The notes below the pieces were generated by a model. That model saw only the letters and a list, made by a program, of their open reading frames with translations. It did not search any database and was not told the origin of the DNA. Made by a program: the position numbers and the translations under genes. Shown piece after piece: positions 16,431 through 25,976 of a stretch of 64,000 bases of DNA. The stretch lies in the NCBI GenBank assembly GCA_023015935.1, contig JALKAY010000003.1:1-64000 (forward strand). The letters are read 5' to 3'. The stretch is from Flavobacteriaceae bacterium F08102 (lineage in GTDB: Bacteria > Bacteroidota > Bacteroidia > Flavobacteriales > Flavobacteriaceae). Within the stretch, counting starts at the first letter, position 1, and each line of letters starts with the position of its first letter.

Positions 16431-16931
16431 ATGGCTACTATTACACTTAAAGGAAATCAAATTCATACGGTTGGTACGCTTCCAGCAGTTGGATCCAAAG
16501 CGCCTGATTTTACATTAACATGTACCGATTTATCTCAAAAATCGTTAAAGGATTTTAAAGGGAGCAAGGTTGTGTTAAACATATTTCCAAGTATTGATAC
16601 GGGGACTTGTGCAGCCTCGGTAAGGCAGTTTAACAAGGCCGCGGCAGAAATGAATGGAGTAAAAGTTCTCTGTATTTCTCGAGATTTACCATTTGCTCAA
16701 GCAAGGTTTTGTGGTGCAGAAGGAATTGAAAATGTGATTAATTTGTCCGATTATCAAACTGGCCAATTTGGAAAAGAATATGGACTTGAAATTGTAGATG
16801 GCCCTTTAGCTCATTTGCACGCACGTGCTGTGGTGGTATTGAATGAAGAAGGAAAAGTTGTATATACAGAGCAAGTACCTGAAATTGTGGATGAACCAAA
16901 TTATAAAGCAGCGCTCGACGCAATTAAATAA
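16431..16931 (+). CDS. tpx: Thiol peroxidase (Tpx-type peroxiredoxin)
   Basis: Tpx reduces hydrogen peroxide and alkyl hydroperoxides using thioredoxin. The 166-residue protein has the peroxidatic Cys60 in DTGTC and the resolving Cys94 in ARFC, the defining pair of the Tpx class. Length is typical and there is no signal, so it should act in the cytoplasm. It leads a likely operon with the DAG-kinase family gene two bases downstream. A long palindrome overlapping its promoter suggests control by a dimeric regulator, plausible for a peroxide-defence gene but unproven. Confidence 0.97.
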   Translation: MATITLKGNQIHTVGTLPAVGSKAPDFTLTCTDLSQKSLKDFKGSKVVLNIFPSIDTGTCAASVRQFNKAAAEMNGVKVLCISRDLPFAQARFCGAEGIENVINLSDYQTGQFGKEYGLEIVDGPLAHLHARAVVVLNEEGKVVYTEQVPEIVDEPNYKAALDAIK

Positions 16932-16933
16932 GT

Positions 16934-17305
16934 ATGATTAAGCCAGAAGATGGGTTTATAGTGGGGAGAATAAAAAGTGTCAAATTTGCACTCAAGGGAT
17001 TGTGGATGTTGCTTACAACAGAACATAGCATTATGGTGCAGATGGTGATGGCTATGTTGATTACTGTATTGGGTTTTTTAATGGATATTTCCCGGTTTGA
17101 ATGGATAGCGCAATTATTAGCTATTGGTTTGGTTTTAACCGCTGAAGCATTAAATACAGCTATTGAGAAAATCGCCGATGTAGTTCAGCCAGATTTTGAT
17201 CCAAAGATTGGGATGGTAAAAGACATCGCTGCAGGAGGAGTTACCTTTGCTGCAATTATTGCCGCTATCATTGGTCTGATCATATATGTGCCAAAATTTA
17301 TGTAA
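16934..17305 (+). CDS. Diacylglycerol/undecaprenol kinase family protein
   Basis: A 123-residue integral membrane lipid kinase of the DgkA family, phosphorylating diacylglycerol or undecaprenol. Three hydrophobic segments lie at about 33-50, 56-70 and 99-118. The catalytic segment AEALNTAIEKIAD (E71, N74, E78) and the KDIAAGGV motif (K96, D97) are intact. It starts two bases after tpx and is followed 65 bases later by ftsK. Substrate choice between DAG and undecaprenol cannot be decided from sequence alone. Confidence 0.92.
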   Translation: MIKPEDGFIVGRIKSVKFALKGLWMLLTTEHSIMVQMVMAMLITVLGFLMDISRFEWIAQLLAIGLVLTAEALNTAIEKIADVVQPDFDPKIGMVKDIAAGGVTFAAIIAAIIGLIIYVPKFM

Positions 17306-17343
17306 TCTTTATGGTGGGCTGAAGTAACTCGTATATTTTTATG

Positions 17344-17351
17344 TATTTTTG
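17344..17351 (+). promoter_or_regulatory. Promoter -7 element for ftsK
   Basis: TATTTTTG, an exact TAnnTTTG match 20 bases before the ftsK ATG, suggesting ftsK and downstream genes have their own promoter besides read-through from tpx. Confidence 0.5.
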
Positions 17352-17370
17352 CTCTTTATAATTTTAGTTA

Positions 17371-19785
17371 ATGGCCAAAAAGAAAAAGTCTCCTCGTAAA
17401 GTCAGAAAAAATCGATTGCTTCGCTTTTTTAAAAGTAAGCAAACTCATTTGGGCTTCGGACTATTTTTAAGTTTGTTTGGAGTTTTTTTATTGGTGTCCT
17501 TTGCTTCGTTTTTTATGCATTGGAAGGCTGATCAAAGTGCCTTGGGTTTATTCGCTGAACGCCAAGTGGAAGTGAAAAACTTATTGGGTAAAATAGGAGC
17601 CTCAATAAGTCATTTCTTTTTGTATAAAGGCTTTGGTATTTCCGCTTTTTTCATTCCAGTACTGCTGTTTTTTACGGGACTGTATATTATACTTAACCTT
17701 TCGCTGAAACCAATTCGCAAGTTTTGGTTTTGGGGAGTTATAGCCATGGTTTGGATTGCTGTTGCTATTGGGTTTTTTGTTCCTAAATACCCCTTGTTTT
17801 CTGGAGTAATTGGTTATGAAATAAATGATTATTTAAAAGTATTTATAGGTAAAACAGGCTTGTTTTTAGTATTGCTTTTTACCTTGTTAGCCTATCTAGT
17901 CACGCGCTTTAAATTAACTCCTGAAAAAATTCAAGCAAATCTTCCTAAGAAGAAAACAAAATCTACGAAGGAACATACGGTAGGTCTTGATGATGTAACG
18001 GATGATGGGTTTATAACGGCGGCGATTCCTGAAAAACCTGATTCAACCTTAGACGTACCTATAACATCCGACGAATTGGAAGAGCCAAAAGACCGTGTTG
18101 AACCTGAAAAGCCAGTAGAGCAAATAATATCACCCCTTAAGACAGAATCCCCTATTAAGAAAGAATCACTTCAGGTTGAAGAACCGAAAGTAGAGGTTAA
18201 AATTGAGGTAGAAAAAACCATTGAAGAGGATCATCTTATAGAAAATATATCGAATAAATTAGTAGAAGATTTTGGTCAATTTGATCCAACCTTAGAATTG
18301 TCAGAATTTAAGTTTCCTTCGTTGGATTTGTTAAAAGATTATGGCAGTGAGAACATTACCATAAACCAAGAAGAACTTGAAGCGAATAAGGATAAAATTG
18401 TAGAAACTCTAAACAATTATAAGATTGGTATTGCCAGTATAAAAGCTACCATTGGTCCAACTGTAACTTTATATGAAATTGTTCCTGATGCTGGTGTACG
18501 CATTTCAAAAATTAAAAATTTAGAAGATGATATAGCCTTATCTTTAGCAGCGTTAGGAATACGAATTATTGCCCCTATACCAGGAAAAGGGACCATTGGA
18601 ATAGAAGTGCCAAATACCAACGCTACGATTGTTTCAATGAAATCAGTGTTATCTACCCAAAAATTTCAAAATGCCAATATGGAATTGCCCTTGGCACTTG
18701 GGAAAACGATTTCAAATGAGACTTTTATTATCGATCTAGTTAAAATGCCTCACTTATTGATGGCAGGTGCCACAGGACAAGGAAAGTCGGTTGGTTTAAA
18801 TGCAGTACTTACCTCATTGTTGTACAAAAAACATCCTGCTGAGGTGAAATTTGTCTTGGTTGATCCGAAAAAGGTTGAGTTGACATTGTATAACAAAATT
18901 GAACGGCATTACCTTGCTAAATTGCCAGATACAGAAGAGGCTATTATTACCGATACCAATAAAGTGATTCATACGTTGAATTCGTTGTGTATTGAAATGG
19001 ATAATCGGTACGATTTACTTAAGGATGCTTATGTACGCAATATTAAAGAATACAATCAGAAATTTAAAAACCGTAAATTAAATCCTGAAAATGGACACAC
19101 GTATCTGCCTTATATCGTACTCGTAATTGATGAGTTTGCAGATTTAATTATGACAGCAGGAAAAGAGGTAGAAACCCCTATTGCTCGTTTAGCGCAATTG
19201 GCTCGGGCCGTTGGAATTCACCTTATCGTTGCAACGCAACGGCCATCAGTTAATGTAATAACGGGAATAATTAAAGCGAATTTCCCAGTACGCGTTGCTT
19301 TTAGAGTAACTTCAAAAATAGATTCAAGAACCATTTTGGATGCCCAAGGAGCAGATCAACTTATCGGAAAAGGAGATATGCTAATTTCGACGGGAAATGA
19401 AGTGGTGCGTTTGCAATGTGCCTTTGTAGATACCCCAGAGGTAGATCGAATTACAGATTATATCGGAAGCCAACGTGCCTATGCAAGTGCACACTTATTA
19501 CCAGAGTACATTGGCGAGGAAAATGGCACAGGTCTTGATATAGATATAGAGGATCGTGATAAGCTTTTTGAAGAAGCGGCATATATTATTGTAAATGCTC
19601 AACAAGGATCTGCTTCGTTATTACAACGTAAATTAAAATTAGGATATAATAGGGCTGGTAGAATAATCGATCAATTAGAGGCCGCTGGTATTGTAGGGCC
19701 CTTTGAAGGTAGTAAAGCTAGACAAGTTTTAATTACGGATGTTTTATCCTTAGATGAATTACTAAAAAATGAAAAAAACAATTAA
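17371..19785 (+). CDS. ftsK: DNA translocase FtsK
   Basis: FtsK pumps DNA at the division septum to clear and resolve chromosome termini. The 804-residue protein has a basic N-terminus, about four TM segments within residues 25-185, an acidic linker (about 190-310), and the FtsK/SpoIIIE motor with Walker A GATGQGKS at 466-473 and Walker B YIVLVIDEFADL. It ends in a C-terminal winged-helix gamma domain (LLQRKLKLGYNRAGRIIDQLE, shown in part) that reads polar KOPS-type DNA sites. The linker is short compared with E. coli FtsK, as usual outside enterics. It overlaps lolA by 17 bases. Confidence 0.97.
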   Translation: MAKKKKSPRKVRKNRLLRFFKSKQTHLGFGLFLSLFGVFLLVSFASFFMHWKADQSALGLFAERQVEVKNLLGKIGASISHFFLYKGFGISAFFIPVLLFFTGLYIILNLSLKPIRKFWFWGVIAMVWIAVAIGFFVPKYPLFSGVIGYEINDYLKVFIGKTGLFLVLLFTLLAYLVTRFKLTPEKIQANLPKKKTKSTKEHTVGLDDVTDDGFITAAIPEKPDSTLDVPITSDELEEPKDRVEPEKPVEQIISPLKTESPIKKESLQVEEPKVEVKIEVEKTIEEDHLIENISNKLVEDFGQFDPTLELSEFKFPSLDLLKDYGSENITINQEELEANKDKIVETLNNYKIGIASIKATIGPTVTLYEIVPDAGVRISKIKNLEDDIALSLAALGIRIIAPIPGKGTIGIEVPNTNATIVSMKSVLSTQKFQNANMELPLALGKTISNETFIIDLVKMPHLLMAGATGQGKSVGLNAVLTSLLYKKHPAEVKFVLVDPKKVELTLYNKIERHYLAKLPDTEEAIITDTNKVIHTLNSLCIEMDNRYDLLKDAYVRNIKEYNQKFKNRKLNPENGHTYLPYIVLVIDEFADLIMTAGKEVETPIARLAQLARAVGIHLIVATQRPSVNVITGIIKANFPVRVAFRVTSKIDSRTILDAQGADQLIGKGDMLISTGNEVVRLQCAFVDTPEVDRITDYIGSQRAYASAHLLPEYIGEENGTGLDIDIEDRDKLFEEAAYIIVNAQQGSASLLQRKLKLGYNRAGRIIDQLEAAGIVGPFEGSKARQVLITDVLSLDELLKNEKNN

Positions 19786-20443
19786 TAAAATGAACATGAG
19801 AGGATTAGTACTGTGTATTTGTGTAATGATTACATCAACAGTTTGTGTTGCGCAAGGTGAATTTAAAGCGAAAAAATTGCTGGATGAGGTGTCGGAAAAA
19901 ATCAAGGCCTATGAGAATATTTATATTGAATTTAAGTATAAATTAGAAAATACAGAAGAAAGTGTTCATCAAGAAACACGTGGAAATGTTACGCTGAAAG
20001 GTGATTTGTACAATGTGAACTTTTTAGGAACAAATCAAATTTTTGATGGTAAAAAGACTTATACTATTATCACTGAAGATGAAGAGGTTAATGTGAGTGA
20101 TGCAAGTGACGACGAAGAGGATACAATAACCCCTTCTAAATTCTTTTCATTTTATGAAAATGGATTTACCTATAAATGGGATAAATTAGAGAATTTAAAC
20201 GGAAGAAAAATTCAATTTGTCTACTTAAGACCCATTGATTCTAATTCAGATATTGATTACATTCGGTTAGGTATTGATGTTAAAACTAAGCACATCTATA
20301 AACTCATTGAAACGGGTAAAAATGGGACGGTTACAACCCTTACTGTAACGGCTTTTAAAACGAATCAGCGCCTTTCAAACAGTTTGTTTTCCTTTGATGA
20401 AACAAAGTATAAAGATTTAGGGTATATCATTAATGAATTATAA
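19769..20443 (+). CDS. lolA: Outer-membrane lipoprotein carrier LolA
   Basis: LolA shuttles lipoproteins across the periplasm from the LolCDE exporter to the outer membrane. The protein has up to 224 residues with a signal peptide (cleavage after CVAQ near 29) and the LolA-type beta pattern of repeated short strands with ETRGNVTLKGDLYNV in the first half. The first ATG overlaps ftsK by 17 bases; ATGs at 19790 and 19796 are alternatives with a shorter n-region. The position between ftsK and an LptF/G gene matches flavobacterial order. Identity is supported by fold-level pattern and context. Confidence 0.85.
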   Translation: MKKTINKMNMRGLVLCICVMITSTVCVAQGEFKAKKLLDEVSEKIKAYENIYIEFKYKLENTEESVHQETRGNVTLKGDLYNVNFLGTNQIFDGKKTYTIITEDEEVNVSDASDDEEDTITPSKFFSFYENGFTYKWDKLENLNGRKIQFVYLRPIDSNSDIDYIRLGIDVKTKHIYKLIETGKNGTVTTLTVTAFKTNQRLSNSLFSFDETKYKDLGYIINEL

Positions 20444-20451
20444 GGGGTATC

Positions 20452-21894
20452 TTGAAAATCTTAAATAAATATATACTTAAGAGTTTTCTTATTCCTTTTT
20501 TGGCCACCTTTTTAGTCATTCTATTTGTCCTAGTTATGCAAGTATTATGGCTACAGTTTGACAAAATTGCAGGAAAGGGGATTGGTTTTGGATTGATGTT
20601 GCAATTTTTGGGGTATATTGCACAAATGCAAGTGCCATTAGCTCTTCCAATTGCAATTCTCTTATCCTCTATAATGGCCTTGGGTAATCTTTCTGAAAAT
20701 TATGAATTCGCAGCAATAAAATCAGCCGGAATCTCTCTGGGACGCTTTCTTCGTCCACTAATTATTTTGATGGTTATCCTTAGTACCCTCAATTTTTTGT
20801 TTTTAAATTATGCATTTCCAAGAGCTGCATTTAAGTTTAAAAATATGCTTTCTAATATGCAGAAGACCCAACCTGCGCTTGCATTGATTCCAGGTACTTT
20901 TAATACTGATATTCCAGGCTATAGTATAAAATTTGATGAGAAATATGGCGAAGATGATAATTTGTTAAAGAATGTTTTAATTTATTATGATCTCAATCAA
21001 CGAACCGCAAATGTGAAAGTTATTACCGCGAAATACGGAGAAATTACTACGGAAGAAGGAAGTCGTTATATGACCGTTATTTTAAAAGATGGATATCATT
21101 ATGAAGAAATGTCGAGACGTAATGTTGGATTTTCTAATCAAAAAATAAATAGTACAAAATCTTCTTTTGACCAATATTCCTTTAATATAGATATTTCTAA
21201 ATTAGGGAATGTAGATACCCAAGAATATAAGCAAGATCGTGAAATGTTGAGCTTGAAGCAACTGAATTCGCAGGTAGACACCCTGCTACCAGAATATGAA
21301 AATTTCGTTGCCTTGAAAGCGAAAAACTTGCTCAGACGTACTGGAGTAAGAGCGATGAACGTGGATACGATTAACTATGAAAATTTTGATAGTGATATCT
21401 TGGCAAATTATGATTCGATAATGAAAAAAAGGCTTATATCTGGAGCAATCGGATTAGTAACGAACCCATTAAACGATATTAAGGGGTTTAATACTGTATT
21501 AAAAGCTAAGCAAAAAAATATCAATGTATACAATACTGAATATCACAGACGATTGGCTTTTTCAATAGCTTGTTTAGTCTTATTTTTTATAGGAGCTCCA
21601 TTGGGTTCAATTATACGAAAAGGAGGTTTTGGTTTGCCGATGATTTTGGCTATTTTTATTTTTGTTATCTACTTTTTTATATCGACCTTAGGTCGGAATA
21701 TGGCACACGCTGGTACGATAACTCCTGCCTTAGGAGGGTGGTTAGCAACAATAGTTTTAGTACCTTTGGGGCTGTTATTAATGTCGAGGGCAACTAAAGA
21801 TAAAGGAGTTTTCAATGTGGATGTTTTCTTAAAGCCTTTGATGAACTTATTTAAAAAACGCGTCATAGTAAAAGACGATAATACAACAAATTAA
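20452..21894 (+). CDS. LptF/LptG family permease (YjgP/YjgQ)
   Basis: Inner-membrane permease of the LptB2FG lipopolysaccharide exporter. It has 480 residues: TM segments at about 12-35, 50-75 and 98-120, a periplasmic beta-jellyroll domain, and three more TM segments from about 365 to 460 including PLGSIIRKGGFG, a conserved LptF/G loop. It starts with TTG after AAGGGG, eight bases from lolA, and its stop shares one base with the ribB start. Whether it is LptF or LptG cannot be told here. It probably works with lolA and lpxK in envelope assembly. Confidence 0.9.
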   Translation: MKILNKYILKSFLIPFLATFLVILFVLVMQVLWLQFDKIAGKGIGFGLMLQFLGYIAQMQVPLALPIAILLSSIMALGNLSENYEFAAIKSAGISLGRFLRPLIILMVILSTLNFLFLNYAFPRAAFKFKNMLSNMQKTQPALALIPGTFNTDIPGYSIKFDEKYGEDDNLLKNVLIYYDLNQRTANVKVITAKYGEITTEEGSRYMTVILKDGYHYEEMSRRNVGFSNQKINSTKSSFDQYSFNIDISKLGNVDTQEYKQDREMLSLKQLNSQVDTLLPEYENFVALKAKNLLRRTGVRAMNVDTINYENFDSDILANYDSIMKKRLISGAIGLVTNPLNDIKGFNTVLKAKQKNINVYNTEYHRRLAFSIACLVLFFIGAPLGSIIRKGGFGLPMILAIFIFVIYFFISTLGRNMAHAGTITPALGGWLATIVLVPLGLLLMSRATKDKGVFNVDVFLKPLMNLFKKRVIVKDDNTTN

Positions 21895-23036
21895 TGCAAA
21901 CTACAACTGGTCAAAAGACTAAACTAAATACCGTTAAAGAAGCGATCGCTGATATCAAAAAAGGAAAAATGATTATTGTGGTTGATGATGAAGATAGAGA
22001 AAATGAAGGAGATTTTATCGCGGCTGCTGAAGCTGTAACTCCCGAAATGATAAACTTCATGTCTACCGAAGGTCGCGGTCTTATTTGTGCACCATTAACA
22101 GGGGATAGATGTGAAGAGTTAGGATTAAATATGATGGTTCAAGATAACACCGTTTTACACCAAACGCAGTTTACGGTTTCTGTAGATTTAATTGGTCAAG
22201 GGTGTACTACGGGAATTTCGGTTCATGATCGTGCGAAAACAATTAAAGCCTTGGTTGATAAAAAAACCAAACCTCATGATTTAGGACGGCCTGGACATAT
22301 TTTTCCTTTAAGAGCTAAAGATGGTGGCGTTCTTAGACGAACAGGTCATACTGAAGCAGCTGTTGATTTAGCGCGATTAGCGGGATTTAAACCTGCCGGA
22401 ATTTTAGTCGAAATATTAAATGAAGACGGCTCTATGGCACGCTTGCCTCAATTATTAAAAGTGGCTAAAAAGTTCGATTTGAAAATCATCTCCATTGAAG
22501 ATTTAGTAGCCTATAGAATGCTACATGATTCCTTAATCGAAAAAGTGGAGGATTTTGAATTAAAAACAAGGTTTGGGAAATTTAGATTACGTGCTTATAA
22601 ACAAACGACAAATAATCAGGTTCATTTGGCATTGACAAAAGGCGATTGGGAAGAAAATGAACCTGTACTTGTTCGCGTTAATTCGACACTTATTAATAAT
22701 GATATTATTCGGTTGCTAACTTCTAAACCCGATGATAGTTTTAGTCGTATGTTTAAAATGATTAATGAAGAGGGAAAAGGAGCAATTGTTTTTATCAATC
22801 AAGAAAATCAATCCTTTAATTTACTCAATCGTTTACATGCACTGAAGGAAGTTCAAGCCGAAAATATTCCAGTACCCCGCATTAAATTCGACAATAAAGA
22901 TTTTGGAATTGGAGCTCAAATTTTACACGACCTTGGGGTTTCTAAATTGCGACTTATTTCAAATAGCCATAAGACTAAAAAACGTGTAGGAATAATTGGT
23001 TATGGATTAGAAATAGTTGAGACAGTTCAATATTGA
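21894..23036 (+). CDS. ribB: DHBP synthase with degenerate GTP cyclohydrolase II domain
   Basis: The first ~205 residues are a complete 3,4-dihydroxy-2-butanone-4-phosphate synthase (riboflavin pathway): [29 protein letters not shown] and the [11 protein letters not shown] and [11 protein letters not shown] segments. The C-terminal half has the GTP cyclohydrolase II fold end ([27 protein letters not shown]). It lacks the three zinc cysteines and the RGIGL-type catalytic segment; no Cys occurs in this half. So the protein should make DHBP but not open GTP. It overlaps the LptF/G stop by one base and is followed 21 bases later by lpxK. Confidence 0.92.
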   Translation: MQTTTGQKTKLNTVKEAIADIKKGKMIIVVDDEDRENEGDFIAAAEAVTPEMINFMSTEGRGLICAPLTGDRCEELGLNMMVQDNTVLHQTQFTVSVDLIGQGCTTGISVHDRAKTIKALVDKKTKPHDLGRPGHIFPLRAKDGGVLRRTGHTEAAVDLARLAGFKPAGILVEILNEDGSMARLPQLLKVAKKFDLKIISIEDLVAYRMLHDSLIEKVEDFELKTRFGKFRLRAYKQTTNNQVHLALTKGDWEENEPVLVRVNSTLINNDIIRLLTSKPDDSFSRMFKMINEEGKGAIVFINQENQSFNLLNRLHALKEVQAENIPVPRIKFDNKDFGIGAQILHDLGVSKLRLISNSHKTKKRVGIIGYGLEIVETVQY

Positions 23037-23057
23037 ATTGTTTTGTAATTTAGTTGT

Positions 23058-24095
23058 ATGCGCTTTTTAAGGAAAATTTTATACCCATTTTCTTTGGTAT
23101 ATGGAGAAATCACGGCTTTTCGTAATCGATTGTATGACCGTGGAATTTTAAAATCAACTAAATTCGATATCCCAGTCATCGTCGTAGGCAATCTAAGTGT
23201 TGGTGGAACTGGAAAAACACCGCAAGTTGAATACCTTGTCCGATTGTTACAAAATCAGTATCGTGTGGCTATTTTAAGTCGTGGATACAAACGTAAGACA
23301 AAAGGGTTTGTCATTGCGGATGATCAGGTTACATCAGAAGACATTGGTGATGAACCGATGCAGTATTTTAAAAAATTTAAAGGAGTTACGGTCGCCGTGG
23401 ATGCTGATCGAGTGCATGGAATTACTCAATTAATTCAACTGGAAAATCCTCCGGATGTAATTTTGCTAGATGATGCATTTCAACATCGTAAAGTGCAGGG
23501 AGGACTCAATATTTTACTTACACCGTATAATGATCTCTACATTGATGATGTAATGTTGCCTACCGGCAACCTTAGAGAAAAGCCGTCTGGAGCGTCAAGA
23601 GCCCAGATTATTGTAGTGACTAAAGGACCCAATGAAGTTAAGGTGGATGAACAATCTGAGATTGCGAATAAGTTGAAAATTAAGCCAACTCAAGCGCTCT
23701 ATTTTTCTTACATAACGTATGGGAATAACGTGATTGGTATTACTGAAATCCCCACTTCATCGCTTCAAGATTACGAAGTGTTATTGGTTACAGGTATTGC
23801 AAAAACCGTTCCTTTAGAAGACTTTCTAAGAAGTAAAAATGTAAATTTTACCCACCTAAAGTACAAAGATCATCATGATTTTACGCACCGTGATGTCGCC
23901 GAAATTCAAGAAAAATTCAATAAAATTGTTGCAGCTAAAAAGTTAATATTAACTACAGAAAAGGATTATGTTCGAAGCTTTGCCGAATTTGACAATTGGT
24001 ATTATTTACCAATCATGACGTCAATTGTTGACCGTCAATCAGATTTTGACAAAAGCGTGTTAAATTATGTCAATGGTTTAAACGAAGCTTCATAA
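23058..24095 (+). CDS. lpxK: Tetraacyldisaccharide 4'-kinase
   Basis: LpxK phosphorylates the 4' position of the lipid A disaccharide at the inner membrane. The 345-residue protein has a short N-terminal membrane-associating helix, the P-loop GNLSVGGTGKT at residues 44-54, SRGYKRKTKGF near 75-85, the LLDDAFQHRKV segment and DHHDFT in the C-terminal domain, all characteristic of LpxK. It is the last gene of the ftsK envelope cluster and is convergent with the next gene. This indicates an organism that makes lipid A. Confidence 0.95.
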   Translation: MRFLRKILYPFSLVYGEITAFRNRLYDRGILKSTKFDIPVIVVGNLSVGGTGKTPQVEYLVRLLQNQYRVAILSRGYKRKTKGFVIADDQVTSEDIGDEPMQYFKKFKGVTVAVDADRVHGITQLIQLENPPDVILLDDAFQHRKVQGGLNILLTPYNDLYIDDVMLPTGNLREKPSGASRAQIIVVTKGPNEVKVDEQSEIANKLKIKPTQALYFSYITYGNNVIGITEIPTSSLQDYEVLLVTGIAKTVPLEDFLRSKNVNFTHLKYKDHHDFTHRDVAEIQEKFNKIVAAKKLILTTEKDYVRSFAEFDNWYYLPIMTSIVDRQSDFDKSVLNYVNGLNEAS

Positions 24096-24096
24096 T

Positions 24097-24615
24097 TTAT
24101 TTAAGGACAAAGCTGTTTAAGGTATTTGTAGCTGATTTAAAATACAAATCAAAATTTTTCTCTTCGGCTGTAAAGGTAATAATAAAAGCTTTCTTTTTAA
24201 GGATATAGTAATGTTGAAGAAATTTCAAGTTATAAGCTCCATTTGGAGCTGTAAACATAACTTCTTGGTATTTCCCAGTTTCTTTTTTACGGGTTCTACT
24301 CGAAATTAATTCACTCGACTTAAACATGGTGTTAATTTGATCCAAGGAAATTGCGGTATACCCAGCAAGATCTAAATCATACCCCGAAAGATCTTGGATT
24401 ATTAAATTTATATTTTCTTGAAATTTATCAGAGGCGTTCTCTAAAGGAGCTTTAAGAATAAAACTCATTCCACGTTCACCGTTTTGTTCAGCGGTCCAGA
24501 AATCGTCGTAAGTGACCGTGTAAATATCAGTCGTAATTTTTTTTGGTTCTTGTGCGTGCAGGCTCGTTAGTAAGAGGAGCGTGATAAGTAGGATAAATTT
24601 TGTAATTTTCTTCAT
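24097..24615 (-). CDS. Secreted PsbP/DUF1795-like protein
   Basis: A 172-residue exported protein, counted from the ATG at 24615, which gives a clean signal peptide ending LHAQ at about residue 21. An upstream ATG at 24693 adds 26 residues that look non-coding. The mature part has alternating beta and helical segments ending in KSATNTLNSFVL, the pattern of the PsbP/DUF1795 family. That assignment is tentative. No catalytic motif is seen. It is convergent with lpxK. Confidence 0.65.
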   Translation of the reverse strand: MKKITKFILLITLLLLTSLHAQEPKKITTDIYTVTYDDFWTAEQNGERGMSFILKAPLENASDKFQENINLIIQDLSGYDLDLAGYTAISLDQINTMFKSSELISSRTRKKETGKYQEVMFTAPNGAYNLKFLQHYYILKKKAFIITFTAEEKNFDLYFKSATNTLNSFVLK

Positions 24616-24951
24616 TTGGATTTTGTAATTTCCCTGTACGGACTTGATTATTTTGTTCTTTGTGTCTGGTGTTGGTATCCAATACCATGACAATATAAAA
24701 TTATTCAGTCATTTGGAGGGGAGAGATAAAGGTTTTTGCATTACTGCGAGTAAAGGTCCTAATATCTGATATTGTTAATCTTTGTGGTGAAATACTTAAA
24801 AGTTCAGTGTGAAGATGGGACATTTTTTGTTCATCCGACAAACCATCATGAAAATTATAAAACTAATTGTGAATATTTTTTTCGTGGGTTTATCTACGGA
24901 TTGATTTGATCGTTATACGATGGCTCAAAATATATATGTAATTTTATAGGG
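24616..24951. other. Intergenic region without a gene
   Basis: Between two divergent exported-protein genes. It holds a small dyad TGGTAT/ATACCA (24673-24687). I saw no exact TAnnTTTG promoter match and no coding remnant here. Confidence 0.5.
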
Positions 24952-25791
24952 ATGAAAGGGAGCAAAATATATGGATTAATCCTACTGTTGTTAACGAGTT
25001 CTTGTTTAACTTTTAGAAAAAATGATCAACGCATTACCCACGTCTTAGAAAAATCGGGAACAAGTCCGTCTTTCTATCGGGTTCTTGTAAAGGATGGAAT
25101 GCTGCGATATTTCAGTGCGCAAAAGATAGATTCCATGAAGCCAACCATTCTCTTTATTCATGGTGCACCTGGGTCGGGAATGGATTTTTCTGATTATTTG
25201 GTGGATCAGGATCTGCAAAAACTCGCGAACTTGATTGCGGTAGATCGGCTTGGATATGGATATTCTACCTATGGAAAAGCGAATACATCGATTGCCGCAC
25301 AGGCCAAAGCCATTGATCATATTATTGAGAAGCACAAACTCAACTCAGTATTGTTATTTGGGTGGTCGTACGGGGTTCCTATTGCCGTTAAATTGGCAAA
25401 CGAACAACCCGCAGTTACGCAGGCAGTTTTGGTAGCGGGAGCCATTTCGCCGAAAGACGAGAAATTTTTCGCCTTAGGGAAACTGGCACATTGGAAAGCG
25501 ACGAGATGGATGTTCTCTAAAGCATTACGGGTAGCCGATAAAGAAAAATACAGTCATGTAGATGAATTAGAAAAATTGAAACCGGTTTGGAATGAGCTTG
25601 ATGTTCCAATAACGTATTATCACGGAACCAGGGATAAAATTGTGCCATTTGCGAACCTTTATTTTATTGAACGAGAATTAGCACTAAGTTTGTTGACTTC
25701 GGTTAAGGTGGTGGGGGCTAATCACTTTTTGGCATTTTCACATTTTGCTATGGTAAAAGATAGACTTCGCTTGTTATTGCATACGAAGTGA
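24952..25791 (+). CDS. Alpha/beta hydrolase lipoprotein
   Basis: A 279-residue lipoprotein (lipobox LTSSC, Cys18) with an alpha/beta hydrolase fold. Oxyanion region FIHGAPGS is at 69-76, the nucleophile elbow GWSYG has Ser139, the acid Asp228 sits in GTRDKIVP, and the catalytic His258 in GANHFL. All three triad residues are present, so an active esterase or peptidase is likely; substrate unknown. It is probably anchored in the outer membrane or periplasm. Monocistronic, followed by a bidirectional terminator. Confidence 0.88.
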   Translation: MKGSKIYGLILLLLTSSCLTFRKNDQRITHVLEKSGTSPSFYRVLVKDGMLRYFSAQKIDSMKPTILFIHGAPGSGMDFSDYLVDQDLQKLANLIAVDRLGYGYSTYGKANTSIAAQAKAIDHIIEKHKLNSVLLFGWSYGVPIAVKLANEQPAVTQAVLVAGAISPKDEKFFALGKLAHWKATRWMFSKALRVADKEKYSHVDELEKLKPVWNELDVPITYYHGTRDKIVPFANLYFIERELALSLLTSVKVVGANHFLAFSHFAMVKDRLRLLLHTK

Positions 25792-25811
25792 ATTTAAAAT
25801 AAGGCACAAAA

Positions 25812-25842
25812 AAAAAAGGACCATCTCACATAGTCCTTTTTT
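25812..25842. terminator. Bidirectional terminator
   Basis: AAAAAAGGAC (25812-25821) pairs with GTCCTTTTTT (25833-25842) over an 11-base loop, between the convergent hydrolase and lipA genes. Confidence 0.8.
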
Positions 25843-25976
25843 CTTAACTAACTCAAATAATTTATACAATGAAAACAAATTTATTTGCTTCTGTACTTAC
25901 AACGTCAAAAGTACTACCAAAATTGCCGTCAACCTGTTAATGAAAGGTTAAACGATTGTTACAAGTCCGTTAAAAA

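Noticed and set aside
25869-25940. 23-codon ORF starting MKTNLFASVLT
   Set aside because: Signal-like start but ends after 23 residues, with no continuation in other frames; likely chance or leader of nothing visible.
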